From a virus: DNA of 64,000 nt. A program made the translations under genes and the position numbers. Below the pieces are notes generated by a model. It was not told the origin of the DNA, did not search any database, and saw only the letters and a list, made by a program, of their open reading frames with translations. Positions 32,646-41,102 of the stretch are shown here, piece by piece; position 1 is the stretch's first letter, and each line of letters begins with the position of its first letter. Location: IMG/VR virus record IMGVR_UViG_3300042340_000394, positions 1-64,000 of that record; one strand, written 5' to 3'.

Positions 32646-32698
32646 GCCGCGCAGGCTATCACGCGAGGCGGGCTCCCGAAATAGTTTCGTCGGCCCGT

Positions 32699-32726
32699 AA
32701 GGTTCGGTCGCCACGAGGCGTAGAAG
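32699..32726 (+). promoter_or_regulatory. Class I box pair (32731 gene)
   Basis: AAGGTT, 16 bp, TAGAAG; ATG after 4 bp. Confidence 0.75.
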
Positions 32727-32730
32727 GGGC

Positions 32731-33018
32731 ATGGCAACCACGAGCACCGAGAAGCCCGTCCCCTCCCCCTTCAGCGGCGCGAACTACTCGAAGAACGAAG
32801 GCAAGTGCGGCGACGACGCGACGCCGTGCGTGATTTGCGGCAAGCCCGTCAAGAACTCCTCGCCCGCGAAGTTCGCGGAGGTCGCCGACGGCGGCAATCG
32901 CTTCGTCCCGATCGGCGAGAAGGCCGACGAGAACGACGATGGCTACATGGGGTTCTACCCCGTCGGGAGTGAGTGTGCGCGGCTGTTCCCCGCGGGCTAC
33001 CTGCACAACCCGAAGTGA
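32731..33018 (+). CDS. Small zinc-finger-like protein (95 aa)
   Basis: ATG 32731. CGDDATPCVICGKPVKN and a later SECARLF give a treble-clef-like set of Cys. No other motif. Likely zinc-stabilised. Confidence 0.6.
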   Translation: MATTSTEKPVPSPFSGANYSKNEGKCGDDATPCVICGKPVKNSSPAKFAEVADGGNRFVPIGEKADENDDGYMGFYPVGSECARLFPAGYLHNPK

Positions 33019-33075
33019 TCGCATCGAGCGATTGACGCCCGACTACAAATCGGGCAACGCCGCGCGGAGGAAACG

Positions 33076-33399
33076 ATGGGCATTCTCAAGTCCGAAGCAC
33101 TCCATTACGTCGCGCGGGCGCTGCGTGACGGGATGGTGATTGTCACCGACGAACTCACCGCGGGGCCGATGGGCAACGCGACCGGCACGGGGCCGGAGTT
33201 CAAGATCCACGTCGATGAGGCGTTCCCGAACGGTATGCCGAAGGGGACGTACCCATTCTTCGACGCGCGCGACGCGGCGATGGTCGTGGTCGACCGCTAC
33301 GGTCGCGGCAAGGCGCGGCTTCTCGTGGTCAACGCTTACGAGCGCAAGGGGCTCCGGGCGCCCGACTACGTTCGCGAGAAGAAGCGCCGCACGCGCTAG
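33076..33399 (+). CDS. Unknown protein (107 aa), paralog of the 43575 product N-half
   Basis: ATG 33076 after GAGGAA. ALHYVARALRDGMVIVTDEL matches AARYVARAIGDGIVPLTDDV of the 43575 protein, and both continue with a strand and an aromatic FFDARDAAMVVVDRY / DFLTVHAAARAFVDF helix. Function unknown. Confidence 0.65.
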   Translation: MGILKSEALHYVARALRDGMVIVTDELTAGPMGNATGTGPEFKIHVDEAFPNGMPKGTYPFFDARDAAMVVVDRYGRGKARLLVVNAYERKGLRAPDYVREKKRRTR

Positions 33400-33427
33400 G
33401 CCATTCCCCTCGCCCCGCGGAGTGGTG

Positions 33428-33433
33428 TACGCT
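33428..33433 (+). promoter_or_regulatory. Class II -10 box of the metallopeptidase gene
   Basis: TACGCT, exactly 6 bp, GTG 33440. No convincing -35. Confidence 0.4.
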
Positions 33434-33439
33434 CGCCGC

Positions 33440-34468
33440 GTGCCCCGCCCTCGCCGACAACGCCACGACGCCTCCCCGCAGCGCGAACTCCCCTTCGCCG
33501 CTACCCCTCGCGCTCGCGGCTCGTGGCACTCCGTCGAGTTGCCCGATGCTCGCGTGTTCGGCGGCGATGCGACGGAGCGCATCCCGCTCACGCCCGCCCT
33601 CGTCGAAGCGTTCCGCCGCGCGTACCTCGCCGCCATCACCGCCGCACGCAACGCGGGCGACTACCGCGAGGCGCTCCGTGCACGCGACACGCTAGCGGAA
33701 CTCGCGGCGACCTACGGCGCCTACCTCCGCGGACTGCGCGCGGGCCTCGACGCTGCGGGCATCGCACCGAAGGCGGTCGCCTCGTTCGTCGCGAAGGTCT
33801 CGCTCGCGCCCGGTGTGTTCTCCCCGCCGATCGAGGAGCGGAGCCTCGCCGCGTGGCAACGCGATGCGTTCCAGACGTTCACACGGCGCCGTGGCGAGTG
33901 GGAGCGCGCGGCGTGGTCGCGGGCGCAAGTGGCGTTCGCGGACCTTGCGTCGCTCGCGTCGAGTCGCCCCGTCACCCTGTACGTTGCTCGCGCGGAACGG
34001 GTCGTCGTCGAGGGCGTGAGCGTCGGCTTGCGACCGATGGCGGAGCGCACCGCGGCGCGGGCGCTCGACGTGCTCGCGGAGGCGCTGCGGCTGCTCCGGG
34101 TGCAGCGGCGCGTGCCGTGGCTCCTCGCGAGGATGCCGCCGCTCGTGCTCACCGTGGAGTGCGTTTCCGACGGCGTGCGGGTGGCGGGTGGCTACGAGCC
34201 GTCGAGGCGCACCGTCGAGGTGTGCGCGTCGCTCGCAGCGGACGAGACGCCGCGGGAACTTGCGCGAACGCTCGCCCACGAGGCGGGGCACCACGTATGG
34301 CGAACGTCGCTCTCCGGGGCTGCGCAGGCCGCGTGGGAAGCGTTCCGCAAGGGCGGGCACTGGATCAGCGACTACGCGCAGAAGAACGCAGAAGAGGCGT
34401 TCTGCGAGGCGCTAGGGTTGCTCGCGGCCTATGGCCCGCGGGCCGTCGGTGCGGAGGTCGCCGCGTAA
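33440..34468 (+). CDS. Zinc metallopeptidase-like protein, 3' end displaced by IscB element 1
   Basis: 342 residues as it stands. GTG 33440 is 6 bp from TACGCT. HEAGH at 280-284 is the HExxH zinc signature, and KNAEEAFCEALGLL supplies a likely third ligand Glu, as in zincins. The TAA (34466-34468) belongs to the IscB element. The original frame resumes at 36208 for 25 codons (WLQTVVPTVRTYANGRR and on) and then overlaps the next gene as ATGA. The enzyme therefore lost a basic tail of about 25 residues but keeps its catalytic part. The sequence before the HExxH does not match a family I know. Confidence 0.8.
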   Translation: MPRPRRQRHDASPQRELPFAATPRARGSWHSVELPDARVFGGDATERIPLTPALVEAFRRAYLAAITAARNAGDYREALRARDTLAELAATYGAYLRGLRAGLDAAGIAPKAVASFVAKVSLAPGVFSPPIEERSLAAWQRDAFQTFTRRRGEWERAAWSRAQVAFADLASLASSRPVTLYVARAERVVVEGVSVGLRPMAERTAARALDVLAEALRLLRVQRRVPWLLARMPPLVLTVECVSDGVRVAGGYEPSRRTVEVCASLAADETPRELARTLAHEAGHHVWRTSLSGAAQAAWEAFRKGGHWISDYAQKNAEEAFCEALGLLAAYGPRAVGAEVAA

Positions 34469-34777
34469 ACGACCTCATCCTGAAGGGTGAGGCTTTCTAA
34501 GGAGACTGAGAAAGCCCATGTTTACCAGTGTTAGCGAGGGTAGGGTTGGCAACCCGTTCGAGCCTCGCTACGTCGATCGGAACGCTTGCCTCGGGCAACG
34601 TACGGATGCTTCCTCAGTCCGTACCCACTTGCAGTGCGTGCAGTAGTCACGTCGGGTCAGACAGAAACGGGTGCGCACATGGGCGACGATCGACATTCAC
34701 GAGGGGAGCACCGCGGGGGAGCCACTCCGCGGTCGTCACGACAAGGCCGCAAGGCCCCAACTGAGGCGGTAACGCCA
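34446..34777 (+). ncRNA. OmegaRNA (HEARO RNA) of IscB element 1, with 5' guide position
   Basis: Directly precedes iscB. The first about 20 nt (34446-34465) lie in the metallopeptidase gene, where IscB guides sit. The scaffold opens with an 8-bp hairpin (34473-34492), has GGGTT-ggc-AACCC and GGCC-gcaa-GGCC hairpins, and a 7-bp stem at 34710-34733. Nucleotides 34493-34709 are identical to copy 2 except for one base, while both flanking stems differ by compensating changes. RNA function is known for this family; the exact 5' end is inferred. Confidence 0.85.
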
Positions 34778-36207
34778 ATGATCGAGAAGAATCGTTCCGA
34801 AGAAGCGTGGGTTCCGGTGCTGGACAAGCGTGGCGTCCCGCTGATGCCGTGCCATCCCGCGCGAGCGCGTCAGATGCTTCGTGCGGGGCGTGCCGTGGTG
34901 GCGCACCACACGCCGTTCGTGATCCGACTCAAGGATCGCGTGGGCGGCGACGTTCAACCCGTCCGCGTCTGCGAAGATCCCGGCAGCAAGACCACGGGCA
35001 TCGCCGTGGTCCGCGAGATTCCCGCCGCCAGCGACGGCGATGGCCCGACCCGCGTCGTGCTGTTCAAGATGGAACTCGCGCACCGCGGCGCCGACGTCCA
35101 CAAGCAGATGGGGCAACGTTCGGCGAACCGCAAGCGCCGTCGCAGCGCGAACACGCGCTACCGTGAGCGACGGTACAGCAACCGCGCATCGTCGCGCCGC
35201 AAGGGTCGCCTTGCACCTTCGCTGCGTACGCGCCTCGACACGACGCTTTCGTGGACGCGGCGCCTCATGCGCTGGTATCCCGTCGCCGCCGTGAGCGTCG
35301 AGCGCGTTCGCTTCGACACGCAACTCATGGAGAACCCGGAGATCAGCGGCGTGGAGTACCAGCAAGGCACCCTCGCCGGATACGAGACGCGCGAGTACGT
35401 TCTGGAGAAGTGGGGCCGCTCGTGCGCCTACTGCGACGCGGGGAACGTGCCGCTCAACCTCGATCACGTCGTCCCGCGAGTGAGCGGCGGGAGCAATCGT
35501 CCGAGTAACCTCGTGCCCGCGTGTGTGCCCTGCAACCAGAAGAAGGGCGCGCAATCACTGACGACGTTCCTCAAGCGCGACCCGAAGCGTGCGGCACGCA
35601 TTCTCGCGGGGCTCAAGAAGCCCCTGCGGGACGCGGCGGCGATGAACTCGACGCGATGGGCGCTGGATCGTGAACTGCGGGCGCTCGGGGTGCCCGTCGA
35701 GGCAGCATCGGGCGGGCGAACGAAGTGGAACCGCCACCGCTTCAACGTTCCGAAGACGCACGCCAACGACGCCGTGTGCGTGGGAAACGTCGGCGGCGTG
35801 ATCGGCGCCGACACGCAGACGCTATACGTGGAGTGCATGGGGCGCGGCACGTATCAACGCCAACACTCGAACGCCTATGGTTTCCCTCGTGGCGCTCCGA
35901 AGATGCGTGAGAAGCGCGTACGGGGCTTCGGCACGGGTGATATCGTGCGCGCCGTGATGCCGAAGGGAAAACACGCCGGTATGCACGTCGGACGTGCCGC
36001 AGTCCGCGCGAAAGGTCAATTCGCGGTCTATGCGCAGGGCAAGAGGATCGACGTGATTTGGAAACACTGCCGCGTGTTGCAGCGCGCCGATGGCTACCGC
36101 TACGCGTGGCGCGAGGAGAAAAACGATGCGGTTACTAACCGATAGGCGCTTCCCCACCGCCATGAATGGCTGTGCACCCGCGCTGGCAAGTCATGACGAC
36201 CACCGCC
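34466..36207 (+). mobile_element. IscB/HEARO element 1 (about 1.74 kb)
   Basis: Ends defined by comparison with element 2: left TAAACGACC, right GACCACCGCC. No terminal inverted repeats and no transposase. It contains only the omegaRNA and iscB. GCCGCG occurs at both junctions (34460-34465 and 36205-36210), so the exact joint is ambiguous by a few bases. Inserted in the metallopeptidase gene. Confidence 0.8.
34778..36145 (+). CDS. iscB: IscB RNA-guided nuclease, copy 1
   Basis: 455 residues, intact. PLMP at 21-24 defines the PLMP domain. RuvC-I EDPGSKTTGIA has Asp67, then an Arg-rich bridge helix (about 108-133), RuvC-II AVSVERVRFD with Glu175, an HNH insertion with CAYC (216-219), DH (229-230), Asn244 and CVPCN (249-253), and RuvC-III THANDAV with His328 and Asp331. 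All catalytic positions are present. With the omegaRNA it should cut DNA matching the 5' guide and next to a 3' flanking motif. No transposase is near, so a homing role is inferred. Confidence 0.95.
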   Translation: MIEKNRSEEAWVPVLDKRGVPLMPCHPARARQMLRAGRAVVAHHTPFVIRLKDRVGGDVQPVRVCEDPGSKTTGIAVVREIPAASDGDGPTRVVLFKMELAHRGADVHKQMGQRSANRKRRRSANTRYRERRYSNRASSRRKGRLAPSLRTRLDTTLSWTRRLMRWYPVAAVSVERVRFDTQLMENPEISGVEYQQGTLAGYETREYVLEKWGRSCAYCDAGNVPLNLDHVVPRVSGGSNRPSNLVPACVPCNQKKGAQSLTTFLKRDPKRAARILAGLKKPLRDAAAMNSTRWALDRELRALGVPVEAASGGRTKWNRHRFNVPKTHANDAVCVGNVGGVIGADTQTLYVECMGRGTYQRQHSNAYGFPRGAPKMREKRVRGFGTGDIVRAVMPKGKHAGMHVGRAAVRAKGQFAVYAQGKRIDVIWKHCRVLQRADGYRYAWREEKNDAVTNR

Positions 36208-36285
36208 GCGTGGTTGCAGACCGTCGTGCCGACCGTGCGGACGTACGCGAACGGGCGGCGGGCAATGAAGGGTAAACGACGATGA
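36208..36285 (+). pseudogene. Displaced 3' end of the metallopeptidase gene
   Basis: GCG TGG TTG CAG and onward reads AWLQTVVPTVRTYANGRR and a basic end, closing with TGA 36283-36285, which overlaps the next ATG (36282) as ATGA. The frame and gene-overlap style match the genome, showing this was the natural end of the 33440 gene before IscB element 1 inserted. Confidence 0.75.
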
Positions 36286-37211
36286 AATCGCGTAGGCACG
36301 AGGGCGCATTGAGCATCACGTCGCTTCGCGGGGCGAGAATCGCCGTCGATGTTCGCGATGGTCGCACGACCGTATCCGTCGGAGTTCCGCGTCACGGGTG
36401 CGCCAGCGTCGGCCACACAACGCTGCGCGACAACGCATGGGAGTCGCTGCGGGCACTCGCGCGATCATTGATCGCGGACGGCATCAAGGTGAAGTTCGGG
36501 CGCGAAGAAGCCACGGGGCAGCGCCGCGCGAACAGTCCCGAGTCGATCATCGTCGCAGCGGAACTCGATGCAGCGATCGTCGCGGAGCGACTCGCGGGTC
36601 GCTTCGATGCTGCGGTGGAGCGGGTGGCCCGCTCGATCGCAACGCCCATCCCGCGGGCGCAGTCGGTTCCGCTCGAAGAGGTTGTCGAGGAGGCGCGGAG
36701 GCAGGAGCAGTTCCAGTTGCCGCGACGCTTCGGGATGTACGAAGGTCGCCCACCGCAGACGCAGGAGTCGGCAGCGAAGATGGCGCGCGGAACCACGCGC
36801 ATCATCGAACGCGACGGGCGCGAAGGCGGCGGCTACGTGCTCGTGAACGTGCCGATCGACTGGTTGCACACGTCATCGTCACACGTCGACCCCGACCGGC
36901 AATCGAGGCAGGGGACCATCGGCGGGACGGCGGACCCCGCGTTCTCGACGAGTTACTACGGGCACGCGAGCGGCATGAGCGCAAGCGACGCGGCAGGGCC
37001 GTGTCTCGGTCTGGAGAACGGCAACAACCGCGTGTTCTTCGCGCGAGCGCATGGGCGTTCCAGTTACCCGGTGTTCGTCGTGCGATCGGCGTGGGAGCGA
37101 CTGGTGCGTGAGGTGCGGGACGCCCGACGTTCGGCGAGCGATGCGCCGTGCGAGACGCGCAAGTCGTCGCCGAACGGACGGCGGGCGATGAAGCGCCGCC
37201 GACGGCGCTAG
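36282..37211 (+). CDS. Unknown protein (309 aa)
   Basis: ATG 36282 overlaps the natural metallopeptidase stop, so it was probably coupled to that gene and is now behind the IscB element. Arg-rich start, beta-rich first 80 residues, helical middle, Gly/Ser-rich loop (SSSHVDPDRQSRQGTIGGTA), and a C-terminus NGRRAMKRRRRR nearly the same as the displaced peptidase tail. No family recognised. Confidence 0.7.
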   Translation: MKSRRHEGALSITSLRGARIAVDVRDGRTTVSVGVPRHGCASVGHTTLRDNAWESLRALARSLIADGIKVKFGREEATGQRRANSPESIIVAAELDAAIVAERLAGRFDAAVERVARSIATPIPRAQSVPLEEVVEEARRQEQFQLPRRFGMYEGRPPQTQESAAKMARGTTRIIERDGREGGGYVLVNVPIDWLHTSSSHVDPDRQSRQGTIGGTADPAFSTSYYGHASGMSASDAAGPCLGLENGNNRVFFARAHGRSSYPVFVVRSAWERLVREVRDARRSASDAPCETRKSSPNGRRAMKRRRRR

Positions 37212-37735
37212 GCCGCGACGACCTTCGCGTGCGTGAGCCCGTGCTCGATCGCCACCGCGGCGGTCATGCGGGCGCCGTTGAGCAGCGACGCGGGGAGCGT
37301 GCTCGGGGCGATCGGTTCGCCGGGGTGGAACGTGAACACGATCTCGTGCCCCTCGTCGGTGCCGAGGATGATAACCGCGAAGTCGACCGGCGTGGTGGCG
37401 GCGCCGGGAACGGTCGCCTCGACGTAGCCGGTGCGCTTCGCGTCGGCGAGCACGACCGTCGTGTCGGCGGGGAGCGACGCGAGCGCCACGATGCCCACGC
37501 GGCCCGCCATCGGAGCGCGGAACGCGGCGCAGCCCGCCATGATAGCGGGGTGCTCGTACGCCTCCCACGCGGCCGACTGGAGGGCGTGCAGAAGGGCGGC
37601 GGGGTCGCTGTAGTCGGCGAACACCGACCCGCAGGCGTCGGCGCCGCGGCACCGCTGCGCGAGGCAACGGGCGAGGTAGTCGGCGGGGGTGGCGAGGAGG
37701 GCGGCGGCGATGCGCGAGGCAGTCGAGGTGTGCAT
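37208..37735 (-). CDS. Conserved phage-type protein of unknown function (175 aa)
   Basis: ATG 37735 is 4 bp from a class I box pair. Helical N-half with a Cys pair (RCLAQRCRGADAC), then VVLADAKRTGYVEATVPGA and IVFTFHPGEPIAPSTLPAS, a stretch I know from uncharacterised phage proteins. Stop overlaps the convergent stop at 37211. Confidence 0.65.
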   Translation of the reverse strand: MHTSTASRIAAALLATPADYLARCLAQRCRGADACGSVFADYSDPAALLHALQSAAWEAYEHPAIMAGCAAFRAPMAGRVGIVALASLPADTTVVLADAKRTGYVEATVPGAATTPVDFAVIILGTDEGHEIVFTFHPGEPIAPSTLPASLLNGARMTAAVAIEHGLTHAKVVAA

Positions 37736-37739
37736 ACCG

Positions 37740-37767
37740 CTTATACGCTCGGGGGCGGCGAGTTCTG
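37740..37767 (-). promoter_or_regulatory. Class I box pair (37735 gene)
   Basis: Minus strand CAGAAC, 16 bp, TATAAG; ATG after 4 bp. Confidence 0.65.
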
Positions 37768-37805
37768 ACACGGGGGCGGTGATTTGTTTTCGACGCGGTG
37801 GCGTA

Positions 37806-37833
37806 AAGAACTGCGGGGCGGCGGGCGTATGAG
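37806..37833 (+). promoter_or_regulatory. Class I box pair (37839 gene)
   Basis: AAGAAC, 16 bp, TATGAG; ATG after 5 bp. Divergent from the pair at 37740. Confidence 0.7.
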
Positions 37834-37838
37834 GGTGC

Positions 37839-38219
37839 ATGAACCCCGTAAACATCACCGTTTCCGACGTGAACGGCGTCGAGTCGCCGTACGAGTTCTG
37901 CTTCGCTGGCGGTCGCAAGGCCGTGGTTCCGCGCGAGGAACTCACCTCCGCGCTGGTAGCGCGCATCGACGCCGCGCTGGCGTTCGCGAAGTGGGAGGAG
38001 TACGCGGACGTGGGTGGCCCCGACGAGCCCGTGTTCGTCGAGCACTACGCGACGGTCTCGCTCGAAATGAGCGACGAAGAAGTGAGGTCGGTGTTCTCGC
38101 CGCCGCCGCCTCCGATCAGCGCGCAGCCCGCGACGTGCCGTGGCGAGATGATCTGCCGCGAGTTCTCGACGGGCGACGGCGACTGCTGCTGCGGGATGCG
38201 CTACCCCGGCGAGGGGTGA
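37839..38219 (+). CDS. Unknown protein with Cys-rich end (126 aa)
   Basis: ATG 37839. Beta-rich start (NITVSDVNGVESPYEFCF), acidic middle, Pro run, and a Cys-rich end (ATCRGEMICREFSTGDGDCC). No family recognised. Confidence 0.65.
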   Translation: MNPVNITVSDVNGVESPYEFCFAGGRKAVVPREELTSALVARIDAALAFAKWEEYADVGGPDEPVFVEHYATVSLEMSDEEVRSVFSPPPPPISAQPATCRGEMICREFSTGDGDCCCGMRYPGEG

Positions 38220-38222
38220 GCG

Positions 38223-38251
38223 TTGACGGGCGCGGCGCGGGCGTGTATTTG
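38223..38251 (+). promoter_or_regulatory. Class II promoter of the 38258 gene
   Basis: TTGACG, 17 bp, TATTTG, 6 bp, ATG. Confidence 0.65.
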
Positions 38252-38257
38252 TGGCCC

Positions 38258-38686
38258 ATGCCCACCCGCAAGCGAACGTCCATCCACAATCCAAAGCGTC
38301 TCACGCTGGCAGAGCAGTGGGATGCCTACGACGCTGCCGTCGCGGAAACTTACCGCAGAAACATTATCCAAATGCAGTGGGTCGATCAGGGCGAGAAGTG
38401 GGCGCGTGAGTTCGTGTCGAGGCCGTATGCGGCGAAGATGATGAGCGCCCCGTCGTTCGACCCCGAAGAAGAAGCCACGGAGTGGTGGATCGAGGCAGCG
38501 ACGGAAGAAGAGGTAAAGGATAGCCTCGGATTTATGGGGGTGCAGGTCGGTTTCGCTGATGAACTGGAGCGTCTCACGGGCCGCAAGTTCTTGCGTTCCA
38601 GTACGTCACGCGAGCAGTGGAACATCCCGTTTCATGAGGTCCAGAAGATGTTCAAGCGACCGCGCGGGGCGAGGCCGAACTACTGA
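38258..38686 (+). CDS. Tagged protein, tandem paralog 1 (142 aa)
   Basis: ATG 38258, exactly 6 bp from a class II promoter. Tag MPTRKRTSIHNPKRL. Shares with the next gene LAEQWDAYDA, W(V/I)D.G(E/K).WA..FV, FDPEE, a helix ending D(S)(L/I)G, and ELERLTG(R/H)KF. Unknown function; likely the same role twice. Confidence 0.7.
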   Translation: MPTRKRTSIHNPKRLTLAEQWDAYDAAVAETYRRNIIQMQWVDQGEKWAREFVSRPYAAKMMSAPSFDPEEEATEWWIEAATEEEVKDSLGFMGVQVGFADELERLTGRKFLRSSTSREQWNIPFHEVQKMFKRPRGARPNY

Positions 38687-38777
38687 GTCGGCACGCCTCG
38701 CGGGAACCTCTCGCACGTCGAGGGTGAGCGCGAAGTTGAGCCAGCGGCAGCATCCACCGCACACGAAGGAAACGTCA

Positions 38778-39221
38778 ATGCCCGCCAGCAAGCGTCGCTC
38801 GCTCCGCAACCCGCCGTCGAAACGTCCGTCGCTCGCGGAGCAGTGGGACGAGTACGACGCCATCGTGCACCGCATCTTCCACGAACACGGTCAAGAGTTG
38901 TGGTGGATCGACGAGGGCAAGGCGTGGGCGCAGCGGTTCGTGACGAACCCGGTGGCGATGGCCCGACTTGACCGTGGGAAGTTCGACCCGGAGGAGTACG
39001 CTGCGGACCGATGGACGGACACGGCGTCGGAGGCGGAGGCGCGCGACTCGATCGGACACATGGGCGCGATGATCGGGTTCACCACTGAACTGGAGCGCCT
39101 CACCGGGCACAAGTTCCACCGCTTCAACACCGCGGATGCCGCCGACTACATCAAGACGTGGAGCGTGCCGATGGCGCAGATCCAGAAGTCGGTCAAGAAG
39201 CCGCGCGGTCCGCGACCGTAA
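38778..39221 (+). CDS. Tagged protein, tandem paralog 2 (147 aa)
   Basis: ATG 38778 with AAGGA upstream. Tag MPASKRRSLRNPPSKR. Same domain as the previous gene. No class II promoter directly before it, so it is probably read through from 38258. Confidence 0.7.
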   Translation: MPASKRRSLRNPPSKRPSLAEQWDEYDAIVHRIFHEHGQELWWIDEGKAWAQRFVTNPVAMARLDRGKFDPEEYAADRWTDTASEAEARDSIGHMGAMIGFTTELERLTGHKFHRFNTADAADYIKTWSVPMAQIQKSVKKPRGPRP

Positions 39222-39302
39222 CGTTCCGCGGCAAACGACGCCGAACGAGAACGTCGCGTTTTCCTCCCCATCGCGCCGCGCATGGTGTAACGTGAGGGCG
39301 CG

Positions 39303-40565
39303 ATGACCATTTTTCTCGACCACCACTCGACCACCCCTCCCTCCGAAGCCGTGATCGACGCCGTGGTGCGGGCGATGCGCGTCGCTGGCAACGCCTCGTC
39401 GTCGCACGAGGGTGGGAAGGCGGCGTCGAAGATCGTCGAGGATGCCCGCCGCTGCGTCGCCGAGACGATGGGCGGCGTCGATCCGGCAGACATCTACTTC
39501 ACTTCGGGCGCTACAGAATCGAACGGCATCGTACTCAGGTCAATCGTCGATGGCGAGAACGAGCGCGGGCGGCGCCCTCACATCGTCACTTCTGCGATCG
39601 AGCACAGCGCCATTCTCGTGCCCCTGCGTCAACTCGCGAAGCGCGGGCAATGCACGTTCACGGCAGTCCCCGTGGGCGCGTCGGGCATCGTGAACCCCGC
39701 CGACGTGGCCCGTGCGATCCGCCCCGACACGGTGCTCGTTTCCGTGATGGGCGCGCAGAATGAACTCGGCGGTATCCAGCCGATCGAAGAAATCGCAGCG
39801 GTCGCGCACGCTTACGGCGTGCCGATGCACTCCGATCTATGCCAGTCGTTCGGCAAGATTCCGCTGCGCGGCTTCGACTTCGCGAGCGCGAGCGCGCACA
39901 AGCTCAACGGACCTACCGGCGTGGGCTGCGTTCTGATTCCGCAACGTTTACTCGCGCGTATGTCGGTGCCTGCGCTCGGTGGCTCGCAGCAAAACGGCGT
40001 GCGCGGCGGCACGCTGAACCTGCACGGCATCGCCGGTTTCGGCGCCGCGTGCCGCGAAATGCGAACGTGGAACGTGGGGCCGCAGAACGTCGGCGGGCTC
40101 GCGGGTGAGGCGCTGCGACTCTGCCGCCTGCGCGACCTTATGCTCCGACTCCTGCGCGAGTCGCTCGGCGACGAAATCGTTCAGGTGAACGGCGCGATCG
40201 ACGCTCCGATCGGTTCGCCGCAAGCGACGAACGATCCGGCGCGACGACTGCGACTCCCGCACTCGCTCTCGGTTCGTCTCGTGGGCGTGTGCCCGATTTC
40301 GCTCGACGCCGCGGTGCGGAGCAAGATCGACGTGTCGGCGGCGGCGGCGTGCAAGTCGCTCGGCGGCGAGCGGAGTCACGTTCTCGAAGCGATGGGCATT
40401 CCCGACGATGGCGCGGTAGTTCGCATCGGCCTCGGCAAGTGCAACAACGAAGAGAACGTTCGCATGGCGGCGAAGGTGATTGCCGACGCGGCGATGCCGC
40501 TCGTGGGCGTAGGGTGCGACGTTCCCGCGGGCTGCGACGGCGGCGTGTGTCCGGCGCGGCGGTAG
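39303..40565 (+). CDS. Cysteine desulfurase (NifS/IscS type)
   Basis: 420 residues, full length. LDHHSTTPP start, SGATESNG, IEHSAI (His101), Asp178, and SASAHKLNGPTG with PLP-binding Lys200. The catalytic loop carries Cys350 in SAAAACKSLGGE, where IscS has SSGSACTS. It moves sulfur from cysteine to an acceptor. No scaffold, thiolation or phosphorothioation gene is next to it here, so the acceptor (tRNA, Fe-S or DNA modification) is unknown. Unusual in a virus. Confidence 0.9.
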   Translation: MTIFLDHHSTTPPSEAVIDAVVRAMRVAGNASSSHEGGKAASKIVEDARRCVAETMGGVDPADIYFTSGATESNGIVLRSIVDGENERGRRPHIVTSAIEHSAILVPLRQLAKRGQCTFTAVPVGASGIVNPADVARAIRPDTVLVSVMGAQNELGGIQPIEEIAAVAHAYGVPMHSDLCQSFGKIPLRGFDFASASAHKLNGPTGVGCVLIPQRLLARMSVPALGGSQQNGVRGGTLNLHGIAGFGAACREMRTWNVGPQNVGGLAGEALRLCRLRDLMLRLLRESLGDEIVQVNGAIDAPIGSPQATNDPARRLRLPHSLSVRLVGVCPISLDAAVRSKIDVSAAAACKSLGGERSHVLEAMGIPDDGAVVRIGLGKCNNEENVRMAAKVIADAAMPLVGVGCDVPAGCDGGVCPARR

Positions 40566-40566
40566 G

Positions 40567-41022
40567 CTAGCGCGAGGAGCGACGGGCGCGGCGCGCGGGG
40601 GCGTCGGCCACCGCATCCTCGACGCTCTCGCCCATTTCCATAAGCCTTCGCGCGCACGCGAACGAGAAGGCGGTCTCCGCTTCGAGACCCTCCTGAATCC
40701 ACGCCTTGCCGATGTAGGCACGCTCCTCGGCGCTGCACCCACCGATCACGGCGCCGAAACACCGCTCGGTATGCAGGATCGCGATGGCCGTTGTCGCCGT
40801 CGAATAGGCGGTGAGAAGCGCCACGAGGGCGCCGCCCGCGGCGGGAACCTCGTCGAGCACGATGCCGGGGATCGCCTCACCGTAGATCCTCGCCACGTCC
40901 GCCCACTGGCGCTTGCCCGCGTCGACCGCTTGCCCCGCTCGGTACACGAAAACATGAAGCGGGTTCTCTCGCATGATGGCGACGAACTCGGGGTCGGGAG
41001 CGGTGCGGGCGGTGTTCTTCAT
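40567..41022 (-). CDS. Helical unknown protein (151 aa)
   Basis: ATG 41022 follows a class I box pair by 7 bp. Mostly helical with scattered Cys (ERCFGAVIGGCSAEERAYIG). No family recognised. Confidence 0.65.
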   Translation of the reverse strand: MKNTARTAPDPEFVAIMRENPLHVFVYRAGQAVDAGKRQWADVARIYGEAIPGIVLDEVPAAGGALVALLTAYSTATTAIAILHTERCFGAVIGGCSAEERAYIGKAWIQEGLEAETAFSFACARRLMEMGESVEDAVADAPARRARRSSR

Positions 41023-41029
41023 GGTGAAC

Positions 41030-41057
41030 CTTCTACGGCGGTGGCGACCCGATTCTT
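41030..41057 (-). promoter_or_regulatory. Class I box pair (41022 gene)
   Basis: Minus strand AAGAAT, 16 bp, TAGAAG; ATG after 7 bp. Confidence 0.7.
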
Positions 41058-41102
41058 GCGCGGCCACACTGATTTCTCCTGCACGCACCGTGCGGCGGTA
41101 GG

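Noticed and set aside
34466-36207. Classification of the element as an IS605 insertion with TnpA/TnpB
   Set aside because: The protein has a PLMP domain and an HNH insertion (IscB, not TnpB), and no TnpA-like gene is near either element.
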